Source: MPNP01 sp026710155 (GTDB taxonomy: Bacteria > Pseudomonadota > Alphaproteobacteria > Rhodobacterales > Rhodobacteraceae). Taken from it: a stretch of 64,000 nucleotides of DNA. The translations under genes and the position numbers were made by a program. The notes below the pieces were generated by a model. It worked only from the letters and a program-made list of their open reading frames with translations, was not told the origin of the DNA and did no database searches. The stretch covers positions 992,001-1,056,000 of the forward strand of contig OZ241737.1 in assembly GCA_965200885.1 (NCBI GenBank), read 5' to 3'. The first letter of the stretch is position 1. Each line of letters begins with the position of its first letter. This document shows, one piece after another, positions 45,124-53,722 of the stretch.

Positions 45124-46107
45124 TCAAAGGAAATTCTCCCCGGCATGATCCCTAAATACATCTGCATCACGTATGTATCTTATGACTGTTGTCGGGTTTG
45201 TATGTCTGGTAATCTCCATAATCTTGTCCATGCGTGCATTGTGAATTGCCGCACTGGTTACAAAACCTACACGGAGTGAATGTCCTGAAACATCATCAGG
45301 GTTAATCCCAATTGCTTTGGCATATTTTTTGATCAACCTGGGTATATCCGAATGATGCATTGGATTACCATTTAAATTATTTCCACGTCGCATGGTCTGA
45401 AACAGATACCCTTGGGTAACACCAGAAGCTGAAATCCAGTCTTGCAGCCTGTCGATGGGTCTGATTTTTCTACCTTGTGGAACTGCTATGCGGTGACTTT
45501 TATGAAACTGGTCCGTTTTTGATTTTCTTATGGTAACAAACATTTTCTTTGTATCCCAGCGATCTACAGGTGGGATGATCTCAATATCACTGGTCATCAA
45601 ACCACATATTTCTGATCTACGAAGAGCTGCTGCAAAGCCTAAAGCCAAAATTGCTGCGTCCCTAACCCCAATCAAAGTTCCATTACACTGTTCAAGCATC
45701 AATAATATTTGATGGTCACTAAGTGCTTTGACACGCCGAGGAGATTTCCCCCTATAACGAGCCAATCCCTTCAATATTGCGCTGACTTTTGGTGATTGGG
45801 TTGGTGATACCTTACCCTCTTCGTTGTATTTGTTTGCAATAGCGCTTTTATACAAAGATAAAGTACTCAAGGATAAGGGTTCACCTAGATTGATTGTGGC
45901 ATTTTTTGAACGAGGAGCCATGGATAGAAATAGAAAAAAGTCTGCTACATCCTCCTGTGTGGCCTCCATCGAGTTTATACCCCTGGAAACACAATAATCA
46001 TGAAATACATTCCAACCTTTCTCATAAGCAATTCGAGAATTTTTTGCCAAGGATAGCGAGAGAATATCCTTGTAAACGGAACTTTCATTATTTTTATCAT
46101 TCAGCAT
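45124..46107 (-). CDS. tyrosine recombinase/integrase
   Basis: 327-aa site-specific recombinase. A SAM-like N-terminal domain (SRIAYEKGWNVFHDYCVSRG) is followed by a catalytic domain with AALRRSEICGL (first Arg), a Lys in KSKTDQFHK, GHSLRVGFVTSA (His-x-x-Arg), RHTNPTTVIRYIRDAD with His and the nucleophile Tyr. All catalytic residues appear intact. The preceding DUF1778 relic and the following dead genes suggest a degraded mobile region, but no matching attachment repeats were identified. Confidence 0.9.
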   Translation of the reverse strand: MLNDKNNESSVYKDILSLSLAKNSRIAYEKGWNVFHDYCVSRGINSMEATQEDVADFFLFLSMAPRSKNATINLGEPLSLSTLSLYKSAIANKYNEEGKVSPTQSPKVSAILKGLARYRGKSPRRVKALSDHQILLMLEQCNGTLIGVRDAAILALGFAAALRRSEICGLMTSDIEIIPPVDRWDTKKMFVTIRKSKTDQFHKSHRIAVPQGRKIRPIDRLQDWISASGVTQGYLFQTMRRGNNLNGNPMHHSDIPRLIKKYAKAIGINPDDVSGHSLRVGFVTSAAIHNARMDKIMEITRHTNPTTVIRYIRDADVFRDHAGENFL

Positions 46108-46546
46108 AAGTACACTCCTACATTTAGAATTAAACGAGGTGAGAGAACTTACAGATTCAAACCGATTCCATTAAGGTGTCACATATAGATGTAAATGCGT
46201 TCATAATTGATAACTTGATCAATTAAACAGTATTCTGGATGAATGCAGGCAACTTGTGTGCCACCAAGTTGCTCTGTTGGTAGGAGAACCAAGCCCTAAC
46301 TTCCACTTCAAGAAATATCATTGAAAGTCAACGATTTTCAGAATTGGTCCTGATTTTCCCGATAGGGCAAGTGATATGAAACACTTACTCTACAACCCAT
46401 TAATCTTCAATAAAAGTTTCTTGTCCGGCTCATATTCATACTCAAAGCAAGCATTTAATTTCACCTGCAATTACGATATTGAGTAAATTTACTCAATACC
46501 GTAATAGTAAGTTATATTAGATTATAAACGTCCACATTTTTTAACC
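46108..46546. other. intergenic region with a palindrome near its right end
   Basis: 439 bp between the divergent recombinase and the broken ATPase gene. The only structure noticed is the palindrome at 46471-46504. No gene remnant was recognised. Confidence 0.5.
46471..46504. promoter_or_regulatory. 34-bp palindrome upstream of a broken DUF4143 gene
   Basis: TTACGATATTGAGTAAA and TTTACTCAATACCGTAA are inverted copies with a single mismatched pair, giving a near-perfect 34-bp palindrome whose centre reads TTGAGTAAATTTACTCAA. It lies 43 bp before the first codon of the AAA/DUF4143 pseudogene, a natural operator position. Palindromes without a T-run are unlikely terminators. Confidence 0.6.
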
Positions 46547-47504
46547 TTGTTAAAACGCCTGAAAGAAAAACCAAGGCGTATAATTTATTTTACTGGTCCC
46601 CGTCAGAGCGGAAAAACAACACTTGTATCACAATCATTAAACAACCAACCTTGGCCTTTTCAGTTTGTTTCAACAGATGAACCCGATACTTCTGAATATA
46701 TTTTCAATCCAGCATTCGAAAATCGGACTCCAAATTAGGACATTGGTCTTTTCTCGAAATGTCAGAAGCTTTCAATGTTGGCCTTGATCAATTTATTTAC
46801 TTCGGAGGTTATCCAAGGGGAGCAAATTTGATCAGTGAACAGGGAAGATGGCAAGAATATATTACGGGTAATATTATTGCATCAAGTATTGAAAAAGATA
46901 TCCTGAAAATGCAACGGGTGAACAAACCAGTACTACTCAAGCAGTTTTTTTATTTGGGAGCAGAGTTTTCTGGTCAAATCATGTCCTACAATAAAATGCT
47001 TGGTCATTTACGAAATGCCGGAAACACAACCACATTGTCAAGATACCTCGAATTTTTCTTGAAAACCGGCTTGATGACCGGTATTAAGAAATATTCTCCA
47101 AAATTTATAGACAAAAGTCTTCAAGCCCTAAACTCAATGTACTTAACTCGGCATTGCAAACGGCATGTTCCAGATATTCATTTGAAGAAGCCAAAGCTGA
47201 TCGGGGCTATTGGGGAACCTTAGTTGAAAGTGCACTAGGCACTCACCTTATCAATACAAAAAGACCGAACTCAGTATTGGGTTATTGGCAAGAACATAAC
47301 TTCGAGGTTGATTTTGTCTTGAAAATGGGAGCGAATTTAATTGCCATCGAGGTAAGGAGTGAAACTCGTAAACAAAGCTTGAAGGGGATGTCAAAATTCA
47401 TTGAACTTTTTCAACCCACTGATACTGTCATAATTGGTGAAGGAGGAATCCCTTTCAGTAAGTTTTTCACTACCCCAGAAGAAGATTTGTTGGATGTGAC
47501 ATGA
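46547..47504 (+). pseudogene. decayed AAA/DUF4143 ATPase
   Basis: Fragments in order: Walker A in IIYFTGPRQSGKTTLVSQSL with TDEPDTSEYI (stop at 46736), then, after loss of the Walker B region, FNVGLDQFIYFGGYPRGANL and SSIEKDILKMQRVNKPVLLK (46759 on), the winged-helix-like MSYNKMLGHLRNAGNTTTLS, then a frame change near 47140 to RGYWGTLVESALGTHLINTK and the nuclease-like EVDFVLKMGANLIAIEVRSE. It differs in sequence from the intact relative at 29971, so it is not a recent copy. Confidence 0.85.
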
Positions 47505-47513
47505 GCAATTAAA

Positions 47514-48116
47514 ATGAAAATCCTGGCAAAGAATTATTCTGAATTGGTTGAAAAAAGAGCCAATGCTTTTGCAGCAGCATTTCTAATGCCAAGAGGTGGA
47601 GTACATGCTTTTCTTGCAAAATTTAATAAAGGCCCTACCCAACCGACAAAAATACACCATGCATAATATCATGGCGATAACCAAATTGAAACTGAACAAT
47701 GCTCATTGCCCCTTTCACTAAAAATTACATACAAGGAAACCGCTTTACTTTCCAATTTTTTTGCCGTCAGCTATCAAACAGCTGTTTACCGGCTAAAAAA
47801 TCTTGGGTTTATATCTGATCGTCAAGGGATTGGATTGATAAATCAAGTTGACTTGGGCATGGAATATCTAAGGTTAATGAACATAACTGCCCCATCCGAT
47901 TTGACAGAGAAAAATAACTGTTAGGATCGTGAACTCAAAAGTCAGATCATGTATCTTGCTTTGGAAGCCTACCAACGTGATAAGATTTCAAGGGGAAAGG
48001 TTCTGGAGTTAAGCAAACTCATCGAGATAGATGACGATTCACTGTTGCAACATGCAATCAATACCACTCAAGTACCTGAAGATATTTGTAAATATTCAGG
48101 TATCAAGTTTGTCTAA
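47514..48116 (+). pseudogene. decayed ImmA/IrrE-type metallopeptidase regulator
   Basis: The first frame has EKRANAFAAAFLMPRGGV, the hallmark just after the HExxH motif of ImmA/IrrE proteins. A shifted frame follows with KITYKETALLSNFFAVSYQT and AVYRLKNLGFIS, and after a stop at 47924 the tail QIMYLALEAYQRDKISRGKV and LELSKLIEID is typical of the family C-terminus. The N-terminal Xre-like domain and the HExxH region are missing. It follows the ATPase relic. Confidence 0.7.
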
Positions 48117-48319
48117 ATATATAACACTTTAATAATTTTGTTGACATCTTGAATGTCATACCCTGTTTAGGACTTACACCGTGATGTCTAAAGCCGATAT
48201 TATTACAAGCCGGGATGAAGACATTCAGGATTTTTTAATGCGAACAAGTAAAGTTTTCCAGCCCCCTTTCCAGATCGGAGGTTTCAGACAATGCCTCGGG
48301 TGATAGGGCAAGGCAATCA

Positions 48320-48445
48320 GGGTTTTATATATCCGGGAACTTGAGGATAAACTTGTTCGGTATAACGAGTGGATTTCCAAACTTGAACAATGTCTAGGTC
48401 TGAACAGTTCCAACAGCATTAAGAGCCATCAACAAGCGATGGGTT
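48320..48445 (+). pseudogene. possible IS66 transposase N-terminal relic
   Basis: A short frame reads ELEDKLVRYNEWISKLEQCL followed by GLNSSNSIKSHQQ, close to the coiled-coil and LGLNSSNSSKPPS motif of IS66 TnpC. It ends at a stop and nothing else of the transposase is seen. Confidence 0.4.
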
Positions 48446-48530
48446 GAGGAAGCTCCTCCCGCACGAAGTCACACCATTAGGAAAGGATTTAAAGTTTGAG
48501 GTTAAAGGGTCAATGATAAATTTTGCTCTA

Positions 48531-48664
48531 TTAATCAAGGATTTCAATAAGGGCTTCGATTTCAAATTTTAGCAGAAATTCAGAATAATTGTCATTAAAG
48601 ATCTCAGTTAAATATTGAGTTAGCTCAATGCTTTCATTATTTTGAGAAGAAAATTGATATTTTT
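48531..48664 (-). pseudogene. detached C-terminal end of the DUF262 gene
   Basis: On the minus strand, immediately beyond the left end of IS-B, an open frame reads KYQFSSQNNESIELTQYLTE then IFNDNYSEFLLKFEIEALIE and stops at 48531. Its position and orientation are those expected for the 3' end of the DUF262 gene whose main part ends inside the right inverted repeat of IS-B. The frame rejoins if 7 bp of flanking duplicate are removed. Confidence 0.6.
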
Positions 48665-48703
48665 GGGGATTATATACCAAAGTCACATTTTACCCTGATC
48701 AAC

Positions 48704-48940
48704 TTACCATTTGATATGCCAAGGCGTTTCAATTTCTAAAATGTTCTCGATACCATCCACTACAGATCCATTTAAAACTTCTTCATTGTTGATAAATATA
48801 AATTTGTTGTTTTGGGGATTAGTCAATTTGATAACCGTACCCCACTCATTTTTGGTTTCTTCAATCGACCCTTTAACGTGTTCTTTAAACCAACTGCTAA
48901 AATCTACCAATGTCGGACATTTCCGAAATGGGTGAGCCAT
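48704..48940 (-). CDS. unknown 78-aa protein in IS-B
   Basis: Small acidic-to-neutral protein (FSSWFKEHVKGSIEETKNEW, KLTNPQNNKFIFINNEEV) of no recognised family. It starts 2 nt after the stop of the 101-aa gene, so both form one unit transcribed away from the transposase, and ends just inside the left inverted repeat. Tight pairing with the upstream gene and residence in a mobile element would fit a two-gene module such as toxin-antitoxin, but no motif proves it. Confidence 0.6.
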   Translation of the reverse strand: MAHPFRKCPTLVDFSSWFKEHVKGSIEETKNEWGTVIKLTNPQNNKFIFINNEEVLNGSVVDGIENILEIETPWHIKW

Positions 48941-48942
48941 GG

Positions 48943-49248
48943 TTAAGCAGCCAATTTGAATTGGCTGTTAACGCCTTTTTTGTCATAGACCTTTCCAGCT
49001 AAGACAAATTGTTCCAATTCTTTCCTGTCCTGATATAACTGTGGAGCTGGGGGTATATCGCCAAAAGGTTTGCCGGTTTTTTCCAAAGTATGATCAAGGG
49101 TAGCTCTATAAACGGCTTGAAGATTTCTTTTAACACCTTCAATGTCCTTACCTTGGGCAACAATCCAATGTTCCAAGCATACAGCGGAATAACCATTTTC
49201 TTCTTCAAAAACAATAAAGTTTAAAGCATTGGGATAAACTTCAGTCAT
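48943..49248 (-). CDS. HicB-like small protein in IS-B
   Basis: 101-aa protein. FIVFEEENGYSAVCLEHWIV followed by GKDIEGVKRNLQAVYRATLD resembles the partial RNase-H fold of HicB-type antitoxin proteins, although the typical C-terminal DNA-binding part is missing. It is the first gene of a two-gene unit with the 78-aa protein, divergent from the transposase with a 125-bp shared promoter region. Confidence 0.55.
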   Translation of the reverse strand: MTEVYPNALNFIVFEEENGYSAVCLEHWIVAQGKDIEGVKRNLQAVYRATLDHTLEKTGKPFGDIPPAPQLYQDRKELEQFVLAGKVYDKKGVNSQFKLAA

Positions 49249-49373
49249 AAATTTTCCTCAAAAATGAAAAACCAACCAATTTAATGGTTTACAGTATAAT
49301 TACAAGAAAAACACTTGAAATTTCCAAAACAATAATTACTTTATAGTCACAATACTAGAAAGGGAATATTCAA

Positions 49374-50345
49374 ATGGCAAAAGCACCCGGAAAAGCATAC
49401 CGACAAGGATTGACACTTTTGGAGATCGCTGACAAGTTCGGCAATGAGGAAGATGCAAGGAAGTGGATCGAATCAAAAAGATGGCCAAACGGACCCTACT
49501 GCCCTCATTGCGGTTCGTATAATGTTCAGTCGGATATCAATCACAAGACCATGACACACAGGTGCAGGGATTGTGAAAAGAAGCCGATGTTCACCGTAAA
49601 GGTTGGAACCATCATGGAAGGTTCAAAACTGAAATACAGGGTTTGGGCAATCGGCTTGTATCTCTACACAACCAACATAAAGGGCATCAGTTCTATGAAA
49701 TTGCACAGGGAGTTGGGAATCACCCAGAAAAGTGCTTGGCACTTGTTGCACCGCCTCCGAAAGGCAGCTGAAAAGAACATCCCTATCTTTGGCGGTGAGG
49801 TTGAGGTTGATGAGACATTCATTGGCGGTAAGCGTAAGAACATGCCAAACTCAAAACGCAAGGAATTGACTGGTCGTGGTGGAGTAGGGAAAGCGGTTGT
49901 TGCCGGAATGAAGAATCGGGATACCAACCAGATAACCGCCAAGGTTGTTCAAAAGACCGATGCCAAGACGCTTCAAGGCTTTGTAGAAGACAACACCGAA
50001 GAAGAAACCATAGTGTATACCGATGAGGCAAAAGCCTATGATGGTATTGACCGGCCTCACAAAACCGTTTGCCATAGTGTAGGGGAATATGTTAGAGAAC
50101 AGGCACACACCAATGGGATCGAGAGTTTTTGGGCCTTGTTGAAGCGTGGCTATTCCGGCACCTATCACAAGATGTCCCCGAAGCATCTTTCCCGATATGT
50201 CAATGAGTTTGGCGAGAGGCACAACAACCGACCGCTGGACACGATAGAGCAAATGGAGGAAATCGTGAAAGCAATGCCGGGAAAGAGGTTGACCTATCAG
50301 AAATTGATAGCCGATAATGGACTTGATTCGGGGGCAAGATCATGA
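49374..50345 (+). CDS. IS1595-family transposase of IS-B
   Basis: 323-aa DDE transposase. The zinc ribbon is intact (YCPHCGSYNV and HRCRDCEKK). The middle has GITQKSAWHLLHRLRKA. The catalytic residues are in VEVDETFIGGKRKNM, VYTDEAKAYDGI and HTNGIESFWALLKRGY. The end (YQKLIADNGLDSGARS) matches that of the IS-A transposase. The two proteins are clearly homologous but well diverged. It appears functional. The stop overlaps the methyltransferase start (ATGA). Confidence 0.96.
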   Translation: MAKAPGKAYRQGLTLLEIADKFGNEEDARKWIESKRWPNGPYCPHCGSYNVQSDINHKTMTHRCRDCEKKPMFTVKVGTIMEGSKLKYRVWAIGLYLYTTNIKGISSMKLHRELGITQKSAWHLLHRLRKAAEKNIPIFGGEVEVDETFIGGKRKNMPNSKRKELTGRGGVGKAVVAGMKNRDTNQITAKVVQKTDAKTLQGFVEDNTEEETIVYTDEAKAYDGIDRPHKTVCHSVGEYVREQAHTNGIESFWALLKRGYSGTYHKMSPKHLSRYVNEFGERHNNRPLDTIEQMEEIVKAMPGKRLTYQKLIADNGLDSGARS

Positions 50346-51223
50346 TCCAGCCATCATATAAAGATGATCAAGTAATTCTTTACCATAGCAATGTCTTGGA
50401 TATTTTAGAAGAATTGCCAGACAATGAAATACAAGCGGTTATTACCAGTCCGACTTATTGGGGGAAAAGACAATTTACTGATGATGATAATGAATTTGGC
50501 AGCGAAACATTAGAAGAATATGTGGATCGGAATGTTTTACTATATTCCAAACTATTAGATAAAATGCAAACAGGCGGATCAATTTTTATTGTCATTCAAG
50601 ATAGTTTCATGGGGAGTGGTGTTTCCAGATCACATCATAATCATTGGATAAGTGGTAATGATTATAAACGCAATGGTATAGATTCAGAAAAGCAAGGTAA
50701 TACCAGTTCGGTTACGGCAAGGCATAAAATTATTAAAAATAAATCGTTATGTGGATTGCCTTACAGAATAGCACTTGCTCTTGTAGATATGGGGTTTATT
50801 TGGAGACAACAAATTATTTGGGAGAAACCAAATCCCATGCCAGAAAATGTTAAGGATAGGGCCTGGCAAAGTGTTGAATACATACTGCATTTTACAAACA
50901 ATGGAAAATATAAATTCAACAAAGAACCTTTTCTCGTAAATGGCGTTAACGGTAAAGCAAGGTTTCCAAATCAGGTCTTAATTGCACCTACAGAACCAAA
51001 AGCAGGACATTCAGCAACTTTCCCAAGTAAAATTGTTGAGAGATTGTTATTAACGGTTACGGATGAAAATGACCTTGTTTTTGAGCCCTTCCTCGGATCG
51101 GGAACGATGCTTGAATTATCACTGAAACACAATAGAAGATTTATCGGTTGTGACATTTGCAGGAATTTCATAACAAATGCCGTTAATATGGTTGAATCTT
51201 CATCCATTGCCGTTTCTGCGTAA
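50342..51223 (+). CDS. site-specific DNA methyltransferase, N4-cytosine/N6-adenine type
   Basis: 293-aa SAM-dependent amino-methyltransferase of the beta arrangement, with the catalytic motif first and the SAM-binding motif last. The catalytic region reads VITSPTYWGKRQF, where TSPPYW is the common form, so the second proline is threonine. Motif I is VFEPFLGSGTMLELSL. WRQQIIWEKPNPMPENV and SVEYILHFTNNGKYKF are typical of this group. It is translationally coupled to the transposase and converges on an HNH gene with a 24-nt overlap, a layout suggesting a restriction-modification pair carried as cargo. Recognition site unknown. Confidence 0.88.
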   Translation: MIQPSYKDDQVILYHSNVLDILEELPDNEIQAVITSPTYWGKRQFTDDDNEFGSETLEEYVDRNVLLYSKLLDKMQTGGSIFIVIQDSFMGSGVSRSHHNHWISGNDYKRNGIDSEKQGNTSSVTARHKIIKNKSLCGLPYRIALALVDMGFIWRQQIIWEKPNPMPENVKDRAWQSVEYILHFTNNGKYKFNKEPFLVNGVNGKARFPNQVLIAPTEPKAGHSATFPSKIVERLLLTVTDENDLVFEPFLGSGTMLELSLKHNRRFIGCDICRNFITNAVNMVESSSIAVSA

Positions 51224-51904
51224 AATGGCGATGTTCTGTTGTGTGGGCCAGATTAAAGAAACTCTTTCCGGATGAGCTAGTGCACATGAATCGCATCGGG
51301 AATCTATACAGGAATTACATATCTTGTTTTTTTCTTGGTTAACAAGTCGGCTAACCAGTTGCCAATTATGAGGTTCATTGCTACCTGTTTTTACCAGAGG
51401 CTTTCTATGATCAAATGTAGCAAGTTGAGCATTCTTTAAGAATATTGTCTTATGGTCAAAATCATCTCTATAATGTAGTGGTATTCCAGTAATGTTGCAG
51501 ATTCCCTTAAACTTATCAAATATTGATCGTTTTTCTTTTTCTGGAATGGAAACTCTTCTGTCATGAGGAGAAAGTTTAATTATAATTGTTTTCTTGTTAA
51601 TTGATTGAAATAGCCGTTTAATGTCTAGTCTTGCATAGGTTACGCCCTTGTCTCCTAATTCAATTTCAATGAATGGCTCAAAGCCATCTTCATTTCTTAA
51701 ATCGGATAATGCTCTATTCGGGTCGTTATAAATTCCATCCAATTCATGAATATTCATAAACTTGGGGTATCGTTTGACCAATTCTTTTAAAACTACAAAA
51801 GCTCTGCGTTTGGTTAACTCAAATGTTGCTGATTCATCATTATAGGTTAACTTAATTTGCTTGCGTGTATCATCAATGATTTTATGATGGATTTTATTAT
51901 TCAT
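51200..51904 (-). CDS. HNH endonuclease, probable restriction partner
   Basis: 234-aa protein. The C-terminal half contains an HNH-like core: CNITGIPLHYRDDFDHKTIF, then ATFDHRKPLVKTGSNEPHNW with the Asp-His and Asn residues, then NQEKNKICNSC and CDSCALAHPE, giving two cysteine pairs that may bind zinc. The N-terminal half (LTKRRAFVVLKELVKRYPKF and NEDGFEPFIEIELGDKGVTY) may be the DNA-recognition part. ATG 51904 has GGGGA upstream; an alternative start is 51922. It converges on the methyltransferase, which would protect the host from it. Assignment as a restriction enzyme is inference from context. Confidence 0.7.
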   Translation of the reverse strand: MNNKIHHKIIDDTRKQIKLTYNDESATFELTKRRAFVVLKELVKRYPKFMNIHELDGIYNDPNRALSDLRNEDGFEPFIEIELGDKGVTYARLDIKRLFQSINKKTIIIKLSPHDRRVSIPEKEKRSIFDKFKGICNITGIPLHYRDDFDHKTIFLKNAQLATFDHRKPLVKTGSNEPHNWQLVSRLVNQEKNKICNSCIDSRCDSCALAHPERVSLIWPTQQNIAILRRNGNG

Positions 51905-51959
51905 ATTACCATTCCCCTGCATTGGAAAAATGGTTCATAATAGAAATAAGGAGAATGAT

Positions 51960-52148
51960 ATGTCAAACAACAGACACACAAACAGATATAAACACCTGAT
52001 TCCTGAACCAGCTTCAATCAATTTGAAGTCCAGCCAGTATCAACCGAAGAAATCTGAAAAAGAAATTGAAACCGATATGCCTGGAATGACTGACGATCAG
52101 TTAAGGGACGCTTTCTTCCGTCCGTTCAAAATCAAGGAAGAAAATTGA
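51960..52148 (+). CDS. unknown 62-aa protein at the right end of IS-B
   Basis: Starts at ATG 51960 with GGAG at 8 nt. The polar sequence (MSNNRHTNRYKHLIPEPASI, MPGMTDDQLRDAFFRPFKI) has no recognised family. It is divergent from the HNH gene and ends inside the right inverted repeat, the same position as the 53-aa gene of IS-A. Confidence 0.5.
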   Translation: MSNNRHTNRYKHLIPEPASINLKSSQYQPKKSEKEIETDMPGMTDDQLRDAFFRPFKIKEEN

Positions 52149-53651
52149 TCAGGGTAAAATGTGACTTTGGTATATAATTCCCTTTATTTTACCATCTATC
52201 CAATATCTAGCCAAAATTGGTAAAGTTAGATGAGTTTTTGTCGCAATAATAAGTGAACATAACAATTTGACTAGCTCAGCATCATTTTGTTCTTTATTGG
52301 AAATATTAATTTTACCAATATTTCTAGAAGTGTAGTAGTCACAACGATATTCAGAAACGTAATCCAAGTATTCCATGAATTTAGTAGGCCCATCCTCAAT
52401 ATTTTTGGAATTATTAAATAGACTACGTAGATCATTTCTTTGTGCATTAAGATTTAGTGAGGTCTTCTTACCATCAAGATATAGTTTAAATGTTATAATT
52501 AGATTTTTGGTTTCGTCCTGTTTTTGGCTAGTTTCAGGGAAGTGTTTTGCCATCCTTTCGTCAATGGATTTAAAAGCTATTTCACATCTTGAGCCACTAA
52601 ATCCAGAACTTTTTGAGTCTTTTAATGTGTTAATGACATGTGGTTTCAAGGTTTCAAGTGCTGTTAAAGGTTCCCCAGTGGTATTTAGTGCATCAAAAAT
52701 ATCAAAAGCAGCACCTTCATCATCGGTAATAACAGTTGTAAGAGCAATACACTTACAGAAATAGGCGGCAAGCATCAATGTTCTATAATATGGATGAGCA
52801 TCAGTCTTTTTCTGGATTTCAGAGATAGCTTGAGAGCCGTCATTCATTAAAACATCCTGAGTTTTTATCCACAGTTGTTTATTACCCCCAAAAGTAAATC
52901 TCTCAGAATCAATAAATTGACAATCATTGCCAACAAACCATTGTCTGTCATTAAGGTTCTCACAATATTTCCTAATTAAATGGAAATTATCTTTAATTTT
53001 GTCTTCTTCACGAGTTTTACCCATATCCGGAATTTGAAATTCAATCTGGTCGCTCTGAATAAAATCCACAAATTTTTTTAGGAAAATTGCGATTTCTGAT
53101 TTCAATTGCTCATGTCTAGTACTATCCGCCCTGAAATCATAGTCGCGTACGATCCGTGGAAATGGATAATTCATTTGACCAGATTGAACTAATTGAGTTC
53201 CACGAATGCAAGAAGCCAAAGCTTCTTCAAGCCATTCAGCCTCAATTTCTAACCATTTGCTTGTTTTTGAAGAAAGTTTAGGTAATTCCGGATAAAGAAA
53301 TCGCAACCTTTCAATCAATGCGCAGGCTAGAAGAGTCAGAGTAGTTAGTCTTTGTTGACCATCAACAATTGAAAAAGATTGTCCCTTAAATTTATCTTCC
53401 TGTATCTGATCTTCTACAAGTATAAGTGTACCAAGGAATGTAAACGAATTAGCCTCTGTACCATGAGATAAACGTTCAAAACCTGTAAATATATCTGTCA
53501 TCAGGCGATGTATGTTTTCTTTTGACCAATCATAAGTACGTTGATATTCTGGGATACGGAACCCTACTCCACCGCTACCCTTACTCAAGTTGTTTGCAAC
53601 TTCCCAAGGATTGCAGGCGTTTGCTGTGAATAATTCACTGACTTTTTTCAC
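52149..53651 (-). pseudogene. DUF262-domain protein truncated by IS-B
   Basis: 500-aa frame of the DUF262 (GmrS/ParB-like NTPase) family. It has FRIPEYQRTYDWSKENIHRL near the N-terminus, the nucleotide-binding signature SIVDGQQRLTTLTLLACALI, and FDIFDALNTTGEPLTALETL. DUF262 proteins are parts of anti-phage systems such as GmrSD and BREX-like loci. The last 11 residues and the stop come from the right inverted repeat of IS-B, and the natural C-terminus seems to lie beyond the element at 48531-48664. No DUF1524 nuclease domain is seen in either part. Most of the protein could still be made. Confidence 0.85.
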
Positions 53652-53722
53652 GAAAATTTCCTATACTTTATAACGCAATAATATTTATCAAAATTGCTAG
53701 TTTCAAAAATTAAATTATTATC

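Larger units (their letters stand above)
48665..52182 (+). mobile_element. 3.5-kb IS1595-family element with restriction-modification-like cargo (IS-B)
   Basis: Bounded by 38-bp inverted repeats, left 48665-48702 and right 52145-52182, identical except one base. They begin GGGGATTATATACC (left) or GGGAATTATATACC (right) and run to CCCTGATCAA. The first 13 bases resemble the ends of IS-A. It carries, left to right, two small minus-strand genes, an intact transposase, a DNA methyltransferase overlapping it by 4 nt, a convergent HNH nuclease gene and a 62-aa gene. The flanking 8-mers (ATATTTTT, TTTATTTT) are AT-rich but not identical. It interrupts a DUF262 gene. Confidence 0.93.
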
